Assembly (NCBI GenBank): GCA_050698355.1
Contig: JBOHBN010000257.1
Span: 1 to 19,578, forward strand
Direction: 5' to 3'
Source: JBOHBN01 sp050698355
Lineage (GTDB): Bacteria; Actinomycetota; Actinomycetes; Streptosporangiales; WHST01
Length of the DNA: 19,578 nt
The translations under genes and the position numbers were made by a program. The notes under the pieces were generated by a model, which did not search any database, was not told the origin of the DNA, and worked only from the letters and a program-made list of their open reading frames with translations. The first letter of the stretch is position 1; every line of letters starts with the position of its first letter. Below, piece by piece: positions 1 through 8,459 of the stretch.

Positions 1-33
1 TGGTTGAGCTATAGCTCAACCACGCACTGACAA
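1..33. repeat. Palindromic intergenic repeat, copy 1 (left arm cut off by window edge)
   Basis: Bases 1-22 are a perfect palindrome with half-site TGGTTGAGCTA, followed at 25-33 by CACTGACAA. A second copy at 10942-10974 matches at 27 of 33 positions. In copy 2 the CACTGACAA arm pairs with a TTGTCAGT arm on the far left. Here that arm would fall just outside the window. The element starts 18 bp beyond the galK stop codon, so it may act as an RNA stem-loop terminator for galT-galK, although no U-tract is visible. A protein-binding site is the alternative. Confidence 0.75.
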
Positions 34-51
34 CTTCGCAGGACTGGTCGG

Positions 52-1236
52 TTACGTGACGCGCTGCGCGCCGGGCGCTGCCGTCGCGGTGAAGAAGCGG
101 GGCGCGGCCAAGCCGCGCGTGGCGTACGCGTCCTCGATGGCGCGGCGTACCTCGGGCTCCCGCTCGACCAGCGCGATCGCCGACCCGCCGAAACCGCCAC
201 CGGTCATGCGCGCGCCGAGCGCGCCGGCGGCGAGCGCCGCATCGACGGCCGCGTCCAGCTCGGGGCACGACACCCGGTAGTCGTCGCGCAGTGACGCGTG
301 CGACCCGGTCATCAGCTCGCCGAGCCCCGTCAGGTCGCCCGCCCGCATGCGCTCCACCGCGGCCAGCACCCGGGCGTTCTCGGTGACCACGTGCCTGGCG
401 TACGGGCGCAGGTCCGCGGGCAGCGTGCCCACGTCCTCCGGGCCGGCGTCGCGCAGCGCCGACACGCCGAGCCGTGATGCCGCTCGTTCCGCCACCTTGC
501 GACGTTCCGCGTACTCGCCGTCGACCAGCCGGTGCGGCGCCTGGGTGTCGACGACGAGCACCTCGTGGCTGCCCAGGTCGAGCGGCACCTGCTCGGCCGC
601 GAGCGAGCGGCAGTCCAGGAACAGAGCGTGCCCCGCCGTGCAGGCGAGCGACGACATCTGGTCGAGCACACCGCTCGGCATGCCGACGAACGCGTTCTCC
701 GCGCGTTGGCAGACGCCGGCGAGCGCCGGCCGCTCGATGCCGAGTCCGTACAGCTCGTCGTACGCGAGCCCGACGGAGCACTCCAGCGCGGCCGACGACG
801 ACAGCCCCGCGCCGAGAGGCACGTCGCCGTCGACGAGCACGTCCGCTCCGCCGACGGCGTGGCCGGCGTCGCGCAGTGCCCAAAGCACACCCGCGACGTA
901 CGCGGACCAGCCTTCGACCGCACCGGGTTCGAGCGCGGCCACCTCGAGGTCGGCCGGCTCCTCGCTGCGGCTCGACACGCAGCGAAGGCGGCCGTCGTCG
1001 CGGCGCGCGACGGCTGCGAGCGTACGCTGCGGCAGCGCGATCGGCAGGACGAAGCCGTCGGCGTAGTCGGTGTGGTCGCCGATCAGGTTCACCCGGCCCG
1101 GCGCGGCCCAGACGCCCTCCGGCGGGTGGCCGTACGCGCGCTCGAACGCCGCTGCGACCTCGCGGCTCAGCGCTTCCTCGCGACCGCATCGCGCGACCTC
1201 ACCCGATTGCCCGGATGCTCGTCGTATCGCGCTCAT
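52..1236 (-). CDS. galK: Galactokinase
   Basis: This 394-residue protein is a GHMP-family kinase that phosphorylates galactose at C1 with ATP in the cytoplasm, the first committed step of the Leloir pathway. The galactokinase signature is visible at residues 47-60 (GRVNLIGDHTDYAD); Arg48 matches the catalytic arginine. The GHMP ATP-binding motif GAGLSSSAALE is at 142-152, the catalytic Asp is expected at 192 (GVLDQ), and the C-terminal GHMP motif MTGGGFGG is at 344-351. Asp54 replaces the more common Glu in the first motif, a mild variation. The ATG start is chosen because it overlaps the galT stop in ATGA, with AAGGAG just upstream inside galT, so translation is probably coupled. Length is usual for the family. 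The identification is secure. Confidence 0.97.
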   Translation of the reverse strand: MSAIRRASGQSGEVARCGREEALSREVAAAFERAYGHPPEGVWAAPGRVNLIGDHTDYADGFVLPIALPQRTLAAVARRDDGRLRCVSSRSEEPADLEVAALEPGAVEGWSAYVAGVLWALRDAGHAVGGADVLVDGDVPLGAGLSSSAALECSVGLAYDELYGLGIERPALAGVCQRAENAFVGMPSGVLDQMSSLACTAGHALFLDCRSLAAEQVPLDLGSHEVLVVDTQAPHRLVDGEYAERRKVAERAASRLGVSALRDAGPEDVGTLPADLRPYARHVVTENARVLAAVERMRAGDLTGLGELMTGSHASLRDDYRVSCPELDAAVDAALAAGALGARMTGGGFGGSAIALVEREPEVRRAIEDAYATRGLAAPRFFTATAAPGAQRVT

Positions 1237-2423
1237 AGCTCCTTCGCTCCACCCAGCTCCCGCAGGCGCGCGGCGACGTCTTCGGGCCGCACGTCGCTCA
1301 CGAACGCGCCCATCCCGGACTCCGAGCCGGCCAGGTACTTGAGCTTGCCGGGCGCGCGGCGCACCGAGTGCACTCGCAGGTGCAGGTACGCGAGGTCGCG
1401 GTCCCCGCGCACCGGCGCCTGGTGCACGCCCGCGACGTACGGCAGCGGCTCGGCCTCGCCGTACAGCCGGTCCAGCCGGCCGAGCACGTCGAGGTAGACG
1501 CGGGCGAGGTCGTCGCGCTCCGGTCCGGTCAGCTCCGGCAGGTCGGGCACCTGCCGGTCCGGGTACAGGTGCACCTCCACCGGCCAGCGCGCGGCGTACG
1601 GGACGAACGCCGTCCAGTGCTCGCCGCGCGTGACGACCCGGCTGCCGTCGGCGCGCTCGGCCGCCAGCAGGTCGGCGAACAGGTTGGTGCCTGAGCTGTA
1701 CGCGCGGGCCTGATCGAGCATTCGCCGCGCGTGCGGTGGCACGAACGGGTACCCGTAGATCTGGCCGTGCGGGTGCGAGAGCGTCACGCCGATGTCCCTG
1801 CCGCGGTTCTCGAAGCAGAACACGTACGCGACATCGGGTCGCTGCCCGAGCGCGAGCGTGCGCTCCGCCCACGCGTCGACGACCGTACGCGCGCGTACCT
1901 GCGTGAGCGAGACGAACGAGGCGTCGTGGTCGGGGGTGAAGCACACCACCTCGCACCGCCCGAGTCCGTCGCGCTCGCGGAACAGCCCGGTCGGGTCGGC
2001 GCGCTCGGTGGCTGCGGGATCGCCCGTGCCGGCGAACGAGGGGAAGCGGTTCTCGAACGCCACGACGTCGTAGTCGCCGCTCGGGATCTCGGTCTCCCGG
2101 CCGCCCCGGGACGGGCACAGCGGGCACTCGTCGGTCGGCGGCAGGTACGTACGGGTCTGCCGGTGCGTCGCCATCGCGACCCACTCGCCGAGCAGCGGGT
2201 CGTAGCGCACCTGGGTGTGGCTGACCTTGTCCGGGAGGTCACGCGGGTCATCCAGCACGCGCGCAGCGGGGGCCGCGCTGCCGGGCTCGTCGAAGTACAC
2301 GATCTCCCGGCCGTCGGCGAGCCGCGCCGTCGTGCGACTGGCGGCCGGGCTTGTCACGGCGCTCACCCTACCGGGCGGTTCGGTGCCGGTCGCGTCCGTC
2401 CACAGGTGGGTCAGGGGGTTCAC
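1233..2423 (-). CDS. galT: Galactose-1-phosphate uridylyltransferase
   Basis: GalT exchanges UMP between UDP-glucose and galactose-1-phosphate and supplies UDP-galactose. The catalytic motif HPHGQ lies at 217-221, with His219 as the predicted uridylylated nucleophile. Zinc ligands align with the E. coli enzyme as Cys100 and Cys103 (CPLC), His166 (PDHDASF) and His217. It is the first gene of a two-gene operon and overlaps galK by four bases. The start is uncertain. The GTG at 2423 has GGAGG four bases upstream and gives 396 residues. The GTG at 2357 gives 374 residues, nearer the usual N-terminus (conserved homology begins around RTTARLADGRE, residues 31-40), and has TAGGGT seven bases upstream. 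Only 32 bp separate the longer form from divergent trpS. Confidence 0.95.
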   Translation of the reverse strand: MNPLTHLWTDATGTEPPGRVSAVTSPAASRTTARLADGREIVYFDEPGSAAPAARVLDDPRDLPDKVSHTQVRYDPLLGEWVAMATHRQTRTYLPPTDECPLCPSRGGRETEIPSGDYDVVAFENRFPSFAGTGDPAATERADPTGLFRERDGLGRCEVVCFTPDHDASFVSLTQVRARTVVDAWAERTLALGQRPDVAYVFCFENRGRDIGVTLSHPHGQIYGYPFVPPHARRMLDQARAYSSGTNLFADLLAAERADGSRVVTRGEHWTAFVPYAARWPVEVHLYPDRQVPDLPELTGPERDDLARVYLDVLGRLDRLYGEAEPLPYVAGVHQAPVRGDRDLAYLHLRVHSVRRAPGKLKYLAGSESGMGAFVSDVRPEDVAARLRELGGAKEL

Positions 2424-2443
2424 CGAACCTCCGCATGACCTGC

Positions 2444-2450
2444 AAGAATC
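2444..2450. promoter_or_regulatory. Possible shared -10 element between galT and trpS
   Basis: AAGAAT on the plus strand ends six bases before the trpS ATG. The same bases read GATTCT on the minus strand, at a distance that would start galT transcription just upstream of its GGAGG. Both hexamers keep A at position 2 and T at position 6, the most important -10 bases. TTCACC at 2419-2424 is a weak -35 candidate for trpS (19-bp spacer). This is inference from spacing only. Confidence 0.35.
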
Positions 2451-2455
2451 CCCCC

Positions 2456-3490
2456 ATGCCCAGCGAACATCCCCGGGTGCTCTCCGGCATCCAGCCGACG
2501 GCCGACTCGTTCCACTTCGGCAACTACCTGGGGGCGCTCCGCCAGTGGGTCGACCTGCAGCAGACGCACGAGGCGTTCTACTGCGTCGTCGACCTGCACG
2601 CGATCACGGTGGAGCAGGAGCCGGACGTGCTGCGCAGGCGCACGCGGGTGGCGGCGGCGCAGCTGCTCGCGATGGGCATCGACCCGGAACGCTCCACCCT
2701 GTTCGTGCAGAGCCATGTGCCCGAGCACGCCGAGCTCGCGTGGGTGCTCGGCTGTATCACCGGGTACGGCGAGGCCAGCCGGATGACGCAGTTCAAGGAC
2801 AAGTCCGCCCGGGGCCACCATGTCTCGGTCGGCCTGTTCACCTACCCGATCCTGCAGGCGGCCGACATCCTGCTCTACCAGGCCGACCAGGTGCCGGTCG
2901 GCGAGGACCAGCGGCAGCACCTGGAGCTCACCCGCACGCTCGCCCAGCGCTTCAACGCCCGGTTCGGTGAGACCTTCGTCGCGCCCGAGCCGTACATCCT
3001 CGGCGAGACGGGCAGGGTCTGCGACCTGCAGGAGCCGGCCGCGAAGATGAGCAAGTCGACGTCCACCTCGCAGGGCATCCTCGAGCTGCTCGACCCGCCG
3101 AACGTGTTGCGCAAGAAGGTGATGCGGGCGGTCACCGACACCGACCCGCAGGCCCGCGTCGTGTACGACGAGGAGGCCAAGCCGGGCATCAGCAACCTGC
3201 TGCGCATCTTCGCCGCGCTGTCCGGCACGCCGATCGCCGATCTCGTCGACCGGTACGACGGCGGCGGGTACGGTGCGTTCAAGAAGGATCTCGCCGCCGT
3301 GGTCGAGGAGTACGTGCGGCCGCTGCAGGAGCGCGCGGAGGCGCTGCTCGCCGACGAGGCGGAGCTCGACCTGGTGCTCGCCGCGGGTGCGGTGCGCGCG
3401 TCCCGCGTGGCGCGCGACACGGTAGCGGCGGTCCGCGACAGGGTGGGGTTCGTGCCGTCGGGGCAGCAGGTGGGGGAGGTTCATTCTTGA
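2456..3490 (+). CDS. trpS: Tryptophanyl-tRNA synthetase
   Basis: This 344-residue class I aminoacyl-tRNA synthetase charges tRNA(Trp) with tryptophan. The HIGH-type motif appears as HFGN at residues 20-23 inside the typical GIQPTADSFHFGNYLG context. The second ATP-binding motif is KMSKS at 197-201. The DQVPVGEDQ segment (144-152) that follows the active-site helix is also present. Length is close to the usual 330-340. The ATG has no Shine-Dalgarno sequence; the six bases before it are all C and an AAGAAT hexamer stands in front of them, which suggests a leaderless transcript starting at or near the ATG. An upstream in-frame extension exists but runs across galT and lacks support. The last codons overlap the next gene, suggesting co-translation. 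Confidence 0.97.
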   Translation: MPSEHPRVLSGIQPTADSFHFGNYLGALRQWVDLQQTHEAFYCVVDLHAITVEQEPDVLRRRTRVAAAQLLAMGIDPERSTLFVQSHVPEHAELAWVLGCITGYGEASRMTQFKDKSARGHHVSVGLFTYPILQAADILLYQADQVPVGEDQRQHLELTRTLAQRFNARFGETFVAPEPYILGETGRVCDLQEPAAKMSKSTSTSQGILELLDPPNVLRKKVMRAVTDTDPQARVVYDEEAKPGISNLLRIFAALSGTPIADLVDRYDGGGYGAFKKDLAAVVEEYVRPLQERAEALLADEAELDLVLAAGAVRASRVARDTVAAVRDRVGFVPSGQQVGEVHS

Positions 3491-3999
3491 CGCTGACCGT
3501 CGCGACCGCCATCCCCGTACCCGAGCCGTACGCCCGCGAGCTGCGACAGGCGCGCAGCGGTATCGGTGACCCGGAGGCGAAGTCGGTTCCGACGCACGTC
3601 ACGCTGCTCGGCCCGACCGAGGTCGACGAGCCGACGCTGCGCGCGTACGCCGACCACCTGGAGCGCGTCGCCGCCGCACACAAGCCGTTCGAGGTGCACC
3701 TGCGCGGCACCGCGTCGTTCCGGCCGGTGTCCGACGTGGTGTTCATCGCCCTCGTCCACGGCATCAGCAGCTGCGAGCGGCTCGCCGCGGACGTCCGTGA
3801 CGGTCCCGTCGCCCGCGAGCACGACTACCCGTATCACCCGCACGTCACGGTCGCGCAGGACCTGCAGAACGAGGCGCTCGACCGCGCGTTCAGCGAGCTC
3901 GCCGACTACGAGGCGCGGTTCGCCGTACCGGGGTTCACGCTGTACCGCCACATGGACGGCGAGTGGTGCCCCTACCGCGAGTTCAGGTTCGCTGTGTAA
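3487..3999 (+). CDS. 2H phosphoesterase / 2'-5' RNA ligase family protein
   Basis: This 170-residue protein belongs to the 2H superfamily, whose members hydrolyse cyclic phosphodiesters at RNA ends or ligate 2'-5' RNA. Both catalytic HxT motifs are present: HVT at 37-39 and HVT at 119-121, about 80 residues apart as expected. Start choice is a TTG that shares bases with the trpS stop (TTGA overlap), with a GGGGGAGG stretch seven bases upstream at the end of trpS. This pairing with trpS suggests a linked RNA-related role, but the actual substrate cannot be read from sequence. It could equally be a ThpR-type 2',3'-cyclic phosphodiesterase. Family assignment is firm; function is not. Confidence 0.88.
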   Translation: MTLTVATAIPVPEPYARELRQARSGIGDPEAKSVPTHVTLLGPTEVDEPTLRAYADHLERVAAAHKPFEVHLRGTASFRPVSDVVFIALVHGISSCERLAADVRDGPVAREHDYPYHPHVTVAQDLQNEALDRAFSELADYEARFAVPGFTLYRHMDGEWCPYREFRFAV

Positions 4000-4048
4000 C
4001 CATTCGGTCCCTCGGAGTAATCACCGTCGCGAGGGGTGGGGAACCGGT

Positions 4049-5272
4049 ATGGCCGTTGCCGTCGACAAGGCCAAGCGGCTCAAGGGCCGCGGCGAGTCGT
4101 GGGTACGGCGCGCCCGGGACCGGTACGAGTGGTTCGATCACCTCCTCCGCGCCTACCAGCGGTTCACCGACCAGCGCGGCAACCAGCTCGCCGGCGCGGT
4201 CACCTACTTCGGCTTCCTGTCGTTCTTTCCGCTCCTCGCCGTGGCGTTCGCCATCCTCGTGTACGTCGTGGTCGTCTACCCCGGGGCCCGGACGCACGTG
4301 GAGCAGGCGATGCAGGAGAGCTTTCCCGGCCTCATCGGCTCGGGGAAGGGTCAGATCGACCTGTCCAAGACCAAGGGGGCCGGTGTCGGTGCGGGGGTCA
4401 TCGGCTTCCTGGGCCTGATCTACTCCGGCACCGGTTGGGTGGACGCGCTGCGCTCGGCGCTGCGCTCGATGTGGCGGCAGCCGGAGGGCAAGAAGCCGAA
4501 CATCGTGCTGCAGAAGGCCTGGGGCCTCGTCATCCTCGTCATCTTCGGCGTCGCCCTCGTCGCGTCCGTGTCGATGTCGAGCCTGGCGACCTCGGCGTCG
4601 CGGGTCGTGCTCCAAACGGTCGGCCTGTACGGCATCCCGGGAGTGGGTATCGGGCTGGCCGTGCTCGCGATCGCGGTGGCGATCGCGTTCGACGCCGTCG
4701 TGTTCGCGCTGCTGTTCGGCCTGCTGCCCGGCGTCCGCACCCCGCTCCCGGTCCTGATCCGCGGGTCGCTATTCGCGGCCGTCGGCTTCGAGGTGCTCAA
4801 GCTGCTCGGCACCGACCTGATCGGACGCACCACCGGCAACCCGGTGTACGGCACCTTCGCGATCGTGGTGGGGATGCTGGTGTGGATCAACCTCGTGTCC
4901 CGCATCACGATCCTGGCGGCGGCGTGGACCGCGACCGGTACGGGCGTGCCGAGCGAGGAATCCGACGATGAGCTCGTGCTGCCCGAGCCGGTGGCGGAGC
5001 GCCTGGAGCGGCTGCCGCTGCGGTCCGTACGCCGGCCCCTCGACGCCGAGGCGCTGCTGTACGCCGAGCAGGCGTGGATCGCGGACCACCTCGACGGCGC
5101 CGGCTTCCCGCACGACGAGGCGAACCGGCTGCGGGCGGCGTACCCGGAGCGGGTGACCGAGCGGCTGCGCGAGTCCGGACACCCGCCCGGCGGCTCGACT
5201 GCCAAGCCCGGCTCGCTTCGCGACCTCACCCACCAGCTGCGCGTCGCCCGGCACGCCCGCACGTTCCGCTGA
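4049..5272 (+). CDS. YihY/BrkB family membrane protein
   Basis: A 407-residue integral membrane protein of the YihY/virulence-factor-BrkB family (formerly annotated as ribonuclease BN). Hydrophobic segments are visible at about 46-77, 112-128, 156-178, 199-227, 238-254 and 266-293, matching the six-helix family layout. Family-typical patterns include the LAGAVTYFGFLSFFPLLAV stretch (47-65), the IYSGTGW segment (124-130) and the late GNPVYGTFAIVVGMLVWI stretch (263-280). The charged C-terminal tail (300-407) is presumably cytoplasmic. The ATG at 4049 is preceded by a G-rich stretch (GAGGGGTGGGG) that may serve as ribosome-binding site. It lies 49 bp after the 2H gene and may belong to the trpS operon. 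Biochemical function of the family is unresolved; a transporter role is likely. Confidence 0.9.
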   Translation: MAVAVDKAKRLKGRGESWVRRARDRYEWFDHLLRAYQRFTDQRGNQLAGAVTYFGFLSFFPLLAVAFAILVYVVVVYPGARTHVEQAMQESFPGLIGSGKGQIDLSKTKGAGVGAGVIGFLGLIYSGTGWVDALRSALRSMWRQPEGKKPNIVLQKAWGLVILVIFGVALVASVSMSSLATSASRVVLQTVGLYGIPGVGIGLAVLAIAVAIAFDAVVFALLFGLLPGVRTPLPVLIRGSLFAAVGFEVLKLLGTDLIGRTTGNPVYGTFAIVVGMLVWINLVSRITILAAAWTATGTGVPSEESDDELVLPEPVAERLERLPLRSVRRPLDAEALLYAEQAWIADHLDGAGFPHDEANRLRAAYPERVTERLRESGHPPGGSTAKPGSLRDLTHQLRVARHARTFR

Positions 5273-5284
5273 CCGCTCTGGTGG

Positions 5285-7222
5285 CTAGTGGCGGGACAAG
5301 GCGCTGCGGTCCACGCCGACGACGATCGGGTCGTGGTCGCTCGCCCGGTACGGGCTGTCGGGTACGAACAGGTCGCCGGCGAAGTAGTTGTACCGGGAGT
5401 ACTCGGTCAGCACTGACTCGACGGAGTTGATGTTCCACACGTCGGCTCCGGTCACCGCCCCGGTGGCCGCCTTGTTGGCGAGCACGTGGTCGAGCGACCC
5501 GACCATGCCGCCGAACACGTACGTGCTCTCGTGCGCGAGCTTGCTGTTCAGGTCGGTGTACCCCGCCTCGTACAGCACGTGCAGTGCGTCCTCGTGGGTG
5601 TAGGAGTTGAAGTCCCCGAGCAGGAACACGTCGGCGGTGCCGGTCTTGTCGACCAGGTCGTCGACGAAGCCGACGAGCGCCTTCGCCTGCTTCACCCGGT
5701 CGTCGCTGTAGCAGCCCTGCCCGTCGGCGGGCTCGGTCTCGTCGCCGCAGCCCTTGGACTTGAAGTGGTTGGCGACTGCCAGGAATGTGCTGGCTGGGTC
5801 GGCTGCCGCCGACGGGTGCCGCCCACCGCCGACGGTCCTGAACTCCTGCGCGAGCGGTTCGCGCGCGTTCTCGAACGCCGCCGAGCCGGTGAGGATGCTC
5901 GACTGCCCGGTCGGCCGGACCGCGTCGCGCCTGTAGATGAAGGCGGTACGGATCACGTCCTGCTCGGAGAGCGCCGGCTGGTCCTTCGGCGACCTGACGT
6001 AGCCCCAGGCGCCCTTCCCTGCGGCGGCGTTCAGGGCGCGTACCAGGTCGGCGAGCGCGGCGTCGCGGTCCTTGCCGAACTTCGCGGAGTTCTCGATCTC
6101 CTCCAGCGAGACCACGTCGGCGCCGAGGCCGTTGATCGCGGCGACGATCTTGCCCTGCTGCCGGGCGAGGTTCTCCTGGTCCCAGGCGCCGCGGGCGGCG
6201 CACCCGCCACGTACGGAGATCGGGTTGCCGTCGCGGTCGGTGTACGGCTCGCAACCGTCCAGGTCGACCCCGAGGGTGGTGAAGTAGTTGAGCACGTTGA
6301 AGTTGGCCAGTTGCACGTCGCCGCCCGCACGCTCCGGCGCGGCCGTGCGCGTGTTCTCGAACGACACGTGCTCCGAGGCACCGCCGGGCTGCGGCCGGCG
6401 CGGCTGGAACTTCCACTCGTCGTTGCGGTAGCCGAAGATCATCGGATCGTTGAACCGCACGGCTGCGCCGGTCCGTACCGGCGTGTCCTTGGTCAGGTAC
6501 GGAACCTTGCTGTCACTGCTGGTGCGCCTGGACCGGCCGTCGTCGAGCACTATCCGCCGGGCGGCGTTGTCGGCCGCCACGGCCTCGGCGTCCGGACCGG
6601 GCCGGGCGACGTCCGTGGGCTGGCGCAGCGGGGTGTCACCAGCCGCGAGGGTGATCGACCCGTACGCGTTGTTGCCCCAGCCGCCGAGGTTGTAGGTGTC
6701 CGACACCGTGTAGCCGCCGGCCGGCCGCACCAGCATGCCCTCGAACGGCTCGCGGGCCGCATCCTTGCCGGGCAGGGCGAGCGGTACCGGCTTGACCGCC
6801 TCGGCCGGGTCGTCCAGCTCGGTCAGCCCGCCGGAGTCGAGGCCGATCTCGGTGAGCCCGTGGTACTCCGAGACCCCGCCGCCGACCCGCACGTGGTCGC
6901 CGATCCGCACCTGGTCGGCGGCCCCCGGTGCGTAGACGAAGACGGCGTCGGACGCGGTGCGGTCACCCGCTCCCGTGTCGCCGCCGGTGCCCTGTGTCTG
7001 CAGGTAGAAGCCGTTGAACCCGCCGTGTGCGTACGCGGCGGTCACGACGCCGGAGGTGACCACCGACTGCCCGTCGTACGGCGACGCGTCGCCAGTGCCC
7101 TGGATCTCGGCGATCGGCACGGTCTCCGCCGCCGCGGCCGGTATGGCGGTGGCGCTGAGACCGGCCACCGGGATCGCGGTGGCGACGGCGGCGAGCGATG
7201 CGAGTCGGCGGGTCATGTGCAT
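5285..7222 (-). CDS. Secreted ExeM/NucH-type extracellular nuclease
   Basis: This 645-residue protein has a signal peptide (basic MHMTRR start, hydrophobic core 7-29, AxA cleavage near residue 32), so it is exported. Residues about 36-140 resemble the OB-fold domain found in front of ExeM/NucH nucleases. Residues about 300-640 form an endonuclease/exonuclease/phosphatase domain: QLANFNVLNYF (304-314), SLEEIENS (372-379, metal-binding Glu), NHFKSKG (485-491), GDFNSY (536-541), SLDHVLAN (576-583) and ASDHDPIVVGV (627-637). Known relatives degrade extracellular DNA for nutrition or biofilm dispersal. No sortase motif or membrane tail is visible, so it is probably released. GGAGG lies six bases before the ATG. 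It ends 12 bp from the convergent YihY gene. It follows the carboxypeptidase gene by 78 bp and has its own candidate promoter. Confidence 0.92.
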   Translation of the reverse strand: MHMTRRLASLAAVATAIPVAGLSATAIPAAAAETVPIAEIQGTGDASPYDGQSVVTSGVVTAAYAHGGFNGFYLQTQGTGGDTGAGDRTASDAVFVYAPGAADQVRIGDHVRVGGGVSEYHGLTEIGLDSGGLTELDDPAEAVKPVPLALPGKDAAREPFEGMLVRPAGGYTVSDTYNLGGWGNNAYGSITLAAGDTPLRQPTDVARPGPDAEAVAADNAARRIVLDDGRSRRTSSDSKVPYLTKDTPVRTGAAVRFNDPMIFGYRNDEWKFQPRRPQPGGASEHVSFENTRTAAPERAGGDVQLANFNVLNYFTTLGVDLDGCEPYTDRDGNPISVRGGCAARGAWDQENLARQQGKIVAAINGLGADVVSLEEIENSAKFGKDRDAALADLVRALNAAAGKGAWGYVRSPKDQPALSEQDVIRTAFIYRRDAVRPTGQSSILTGSAAFENAREPLAQEFRTVGGGRHPSAAADPASTFLAVANHFKSKGCGDETEPADGQGCYSDDRVKQAKALVGFVDDLVDKTGTADVFLLGDFNSYTHEDALHVLYEAGYTDLNSKLAHESTYVFGGMVGSLDHVLANKAATGAVTGADVWNINSVESVLTEYSRYNYFAGDLFVPDSPYRASDHDPIVVGVDRSALSRH

Positions 7223-7252
7223 GGTCGTCCTCCGTCCAGCCGGGCGGTGGTG

Positions 7253-7281
7253 ACACTAGGTGCGCGGTCAGCCACGCGCAA
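7253..7281 (-). promoter_or_regulatory. Candidate promoter of the secreted nuclease gene
   Basis: On the minus strand, TTGCGC (7281-7276) and TAGTGT (7258-7253) are separated by exactly 17 bp. Predicted transcription would begin near 7246, leaving a short leader that carries the GGAGG site. The hexamers match consensus only partly, so the call rests on spacing. Confidence 0.35.
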
Positions 7282-7300
7282 GACGGACTACGTGCGGTGA

Positions 7301-8446
7301 CTACCGGCGACGCCGGCCGCGGCGGCGACGCGGTCGCGCGAGCCGCACACCGACGATCACTGCCAGCAGGGCGGCAGCGGCACAGGCCAGGCCGAGCAGC
7401 ACGAGCGCTCGGGTGGCGATCGCGGCATGCTGACCCGGCCCGGCGCCGGCGTGGGCGGCGGGCGTATGTGCCGCAACCCGACCCCTGGCGGAAGGAGAGG
7501 CTACCCGCGGGTCACCCGCGGGCCCGGGCGGCACCAGGTCGCCGACCGGCTCGGCGTGCCCCCGTGCACGGAACCCCCAGTCGAGCAGCGCCGCGGTGTC
7601 CTTCCACAGGTCGCCGCGGTCCCGCATGACCGCGACACCGATCGTGTGCCCGTGCCGGCGTGCCGTCCCCACGTACGATGCCTTGGCCTTGATCGTGTAC
7701 CCGTTCTTGCCGGCGAGGTCGCCGCGGTAGCTGGTGAGCAGCCGGTTGTGGCTGGCGATGTGGTACGCCTTCTGCTTGCCGTACCCGGGGAACAGGGCGT
7801 GCCGCACCGACAGGTAGTGGCGGAAGTCCGCGCGCTTCATCCCCGTCCGGAACATCAGCGTGAGGTCGTACGCGGAGCTGCGCTGTCCCCGCGCGTCCAG
7901 CCCGGTCGGGTTGCGCGCGTTGGTGTCGTCGGCATGCAGGTGCCTGGCGATGGCGTTCATGCGCGCCACGGTCCTGGCCCGCCCGCCCGAGCCGCCCGCG
8001 GCGTGGGCGACCGCCTCGCTGGCATCGTTCGCCGAGACCATGAGCATCGCGAGCAGCAGCGTACGAGCGCGGTATGTGCGGCGCCTGTCGATGCCGACCT
8101 TGCTGCCGTCGACCGATATGTCGTGGAACGTGGGGCGTACGCGCTGCTTCGGGTCCAGGTGGCGCAGGACGGCCAGGGCGGTGAGCACCTTGAGCGTGCT
8201 CGCCGGTGCGTACGCGCCGTGCGGGTCCTTCGCGGCCATTACGGTGCCGGTTTCCAGGTCGCTCACCACGTACGCGGCCGCCTTCACCTTCGGCAGCCGC
8301 GGCGCTCCCTCCGGCCGGATGACGCCGTGCGACGCCAGGCGCGGCCCGCCGACCGTGGCCTCGGGTGCGGCCGCGGCCGGCGGCGCGGCGAGCAGCGCGA
8401 CGGTAGTGGCTGCGCAACAGGCGGCTGCCAGCCGGCGTGGGATCAC
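7301..8446 (-). CDS. D-alanyl-D-alanine carboxypeptidase (serine, S11-like, membrane-anchored)
   Basis: A 381-residue penicillin-binding D,D-peptidase of the low-molecular-weight type, which removes the terminal D-Ala from peptidoglycan stem peptides outside the membrane. A signal peptide covers residues 1-27. The active-site motifs are STLK (83-86, nucleophile Ser83), SAN (138-140) and KNG (247-249, in place of the commoner KTG; KNG also occurs in active relatives). A proline/alanine-rich linker (about 300-343) leads to a transmembrane helix (346-369) and an arginine-rich tail, placing the enzyme on the outer face of the membrane. The GTG start at 8446 is 13 bp after the arsR stop. It has no clear Shine-Dalgarno site; TACCGT lies six bases upstream, so it could have its own leaderless transcript as well as read-through from arsR. 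Confidence 0.92.
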   Translation of the reverse strand: MIPRRLAAACCAATTVALLAAPPAAAAPEATVGGPRLASHGVIRPEGAPRLPKVKAAAYVVSDLETGTVMAAKDPHGAYAPASTLKVLTALAVLRHLDPKQRVRPTFHDISVDGSKVGIDRRRTYRARTLLLAMLMVSANDASEAVAHAAGGSGGRARTVARMNAIARHLHADDTNARNPTGLDARGQRSSAYDLTLMFRTGMKRADFRHYLSVRHALFPGYGKQKAYHIASHNRLLTSYRGDLAGKNGYTIKAKASYVGTARRHGHTIGVAVMRDRGDLWKDTAALLDWGFRARGHAEPVGDLVPPGPAGDPRVASPSARGRVAAHTPAAHAGAGPGQHAAIATRALVLLGLACAAAALLAVIVGVRLARPRRRRGRRRR

Positions 8447-8459
8447 GTCAACACGGTAG

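Noticed and set aside
4000..4048. Weak inverted repeat between the 2H and YihY genes (CCATTCGGTCCC with GGAACCGGTATGG)
   Set aside because: Pairing needs several mismatches and overlaps the YihY start codon; no better than chance at this base composition.
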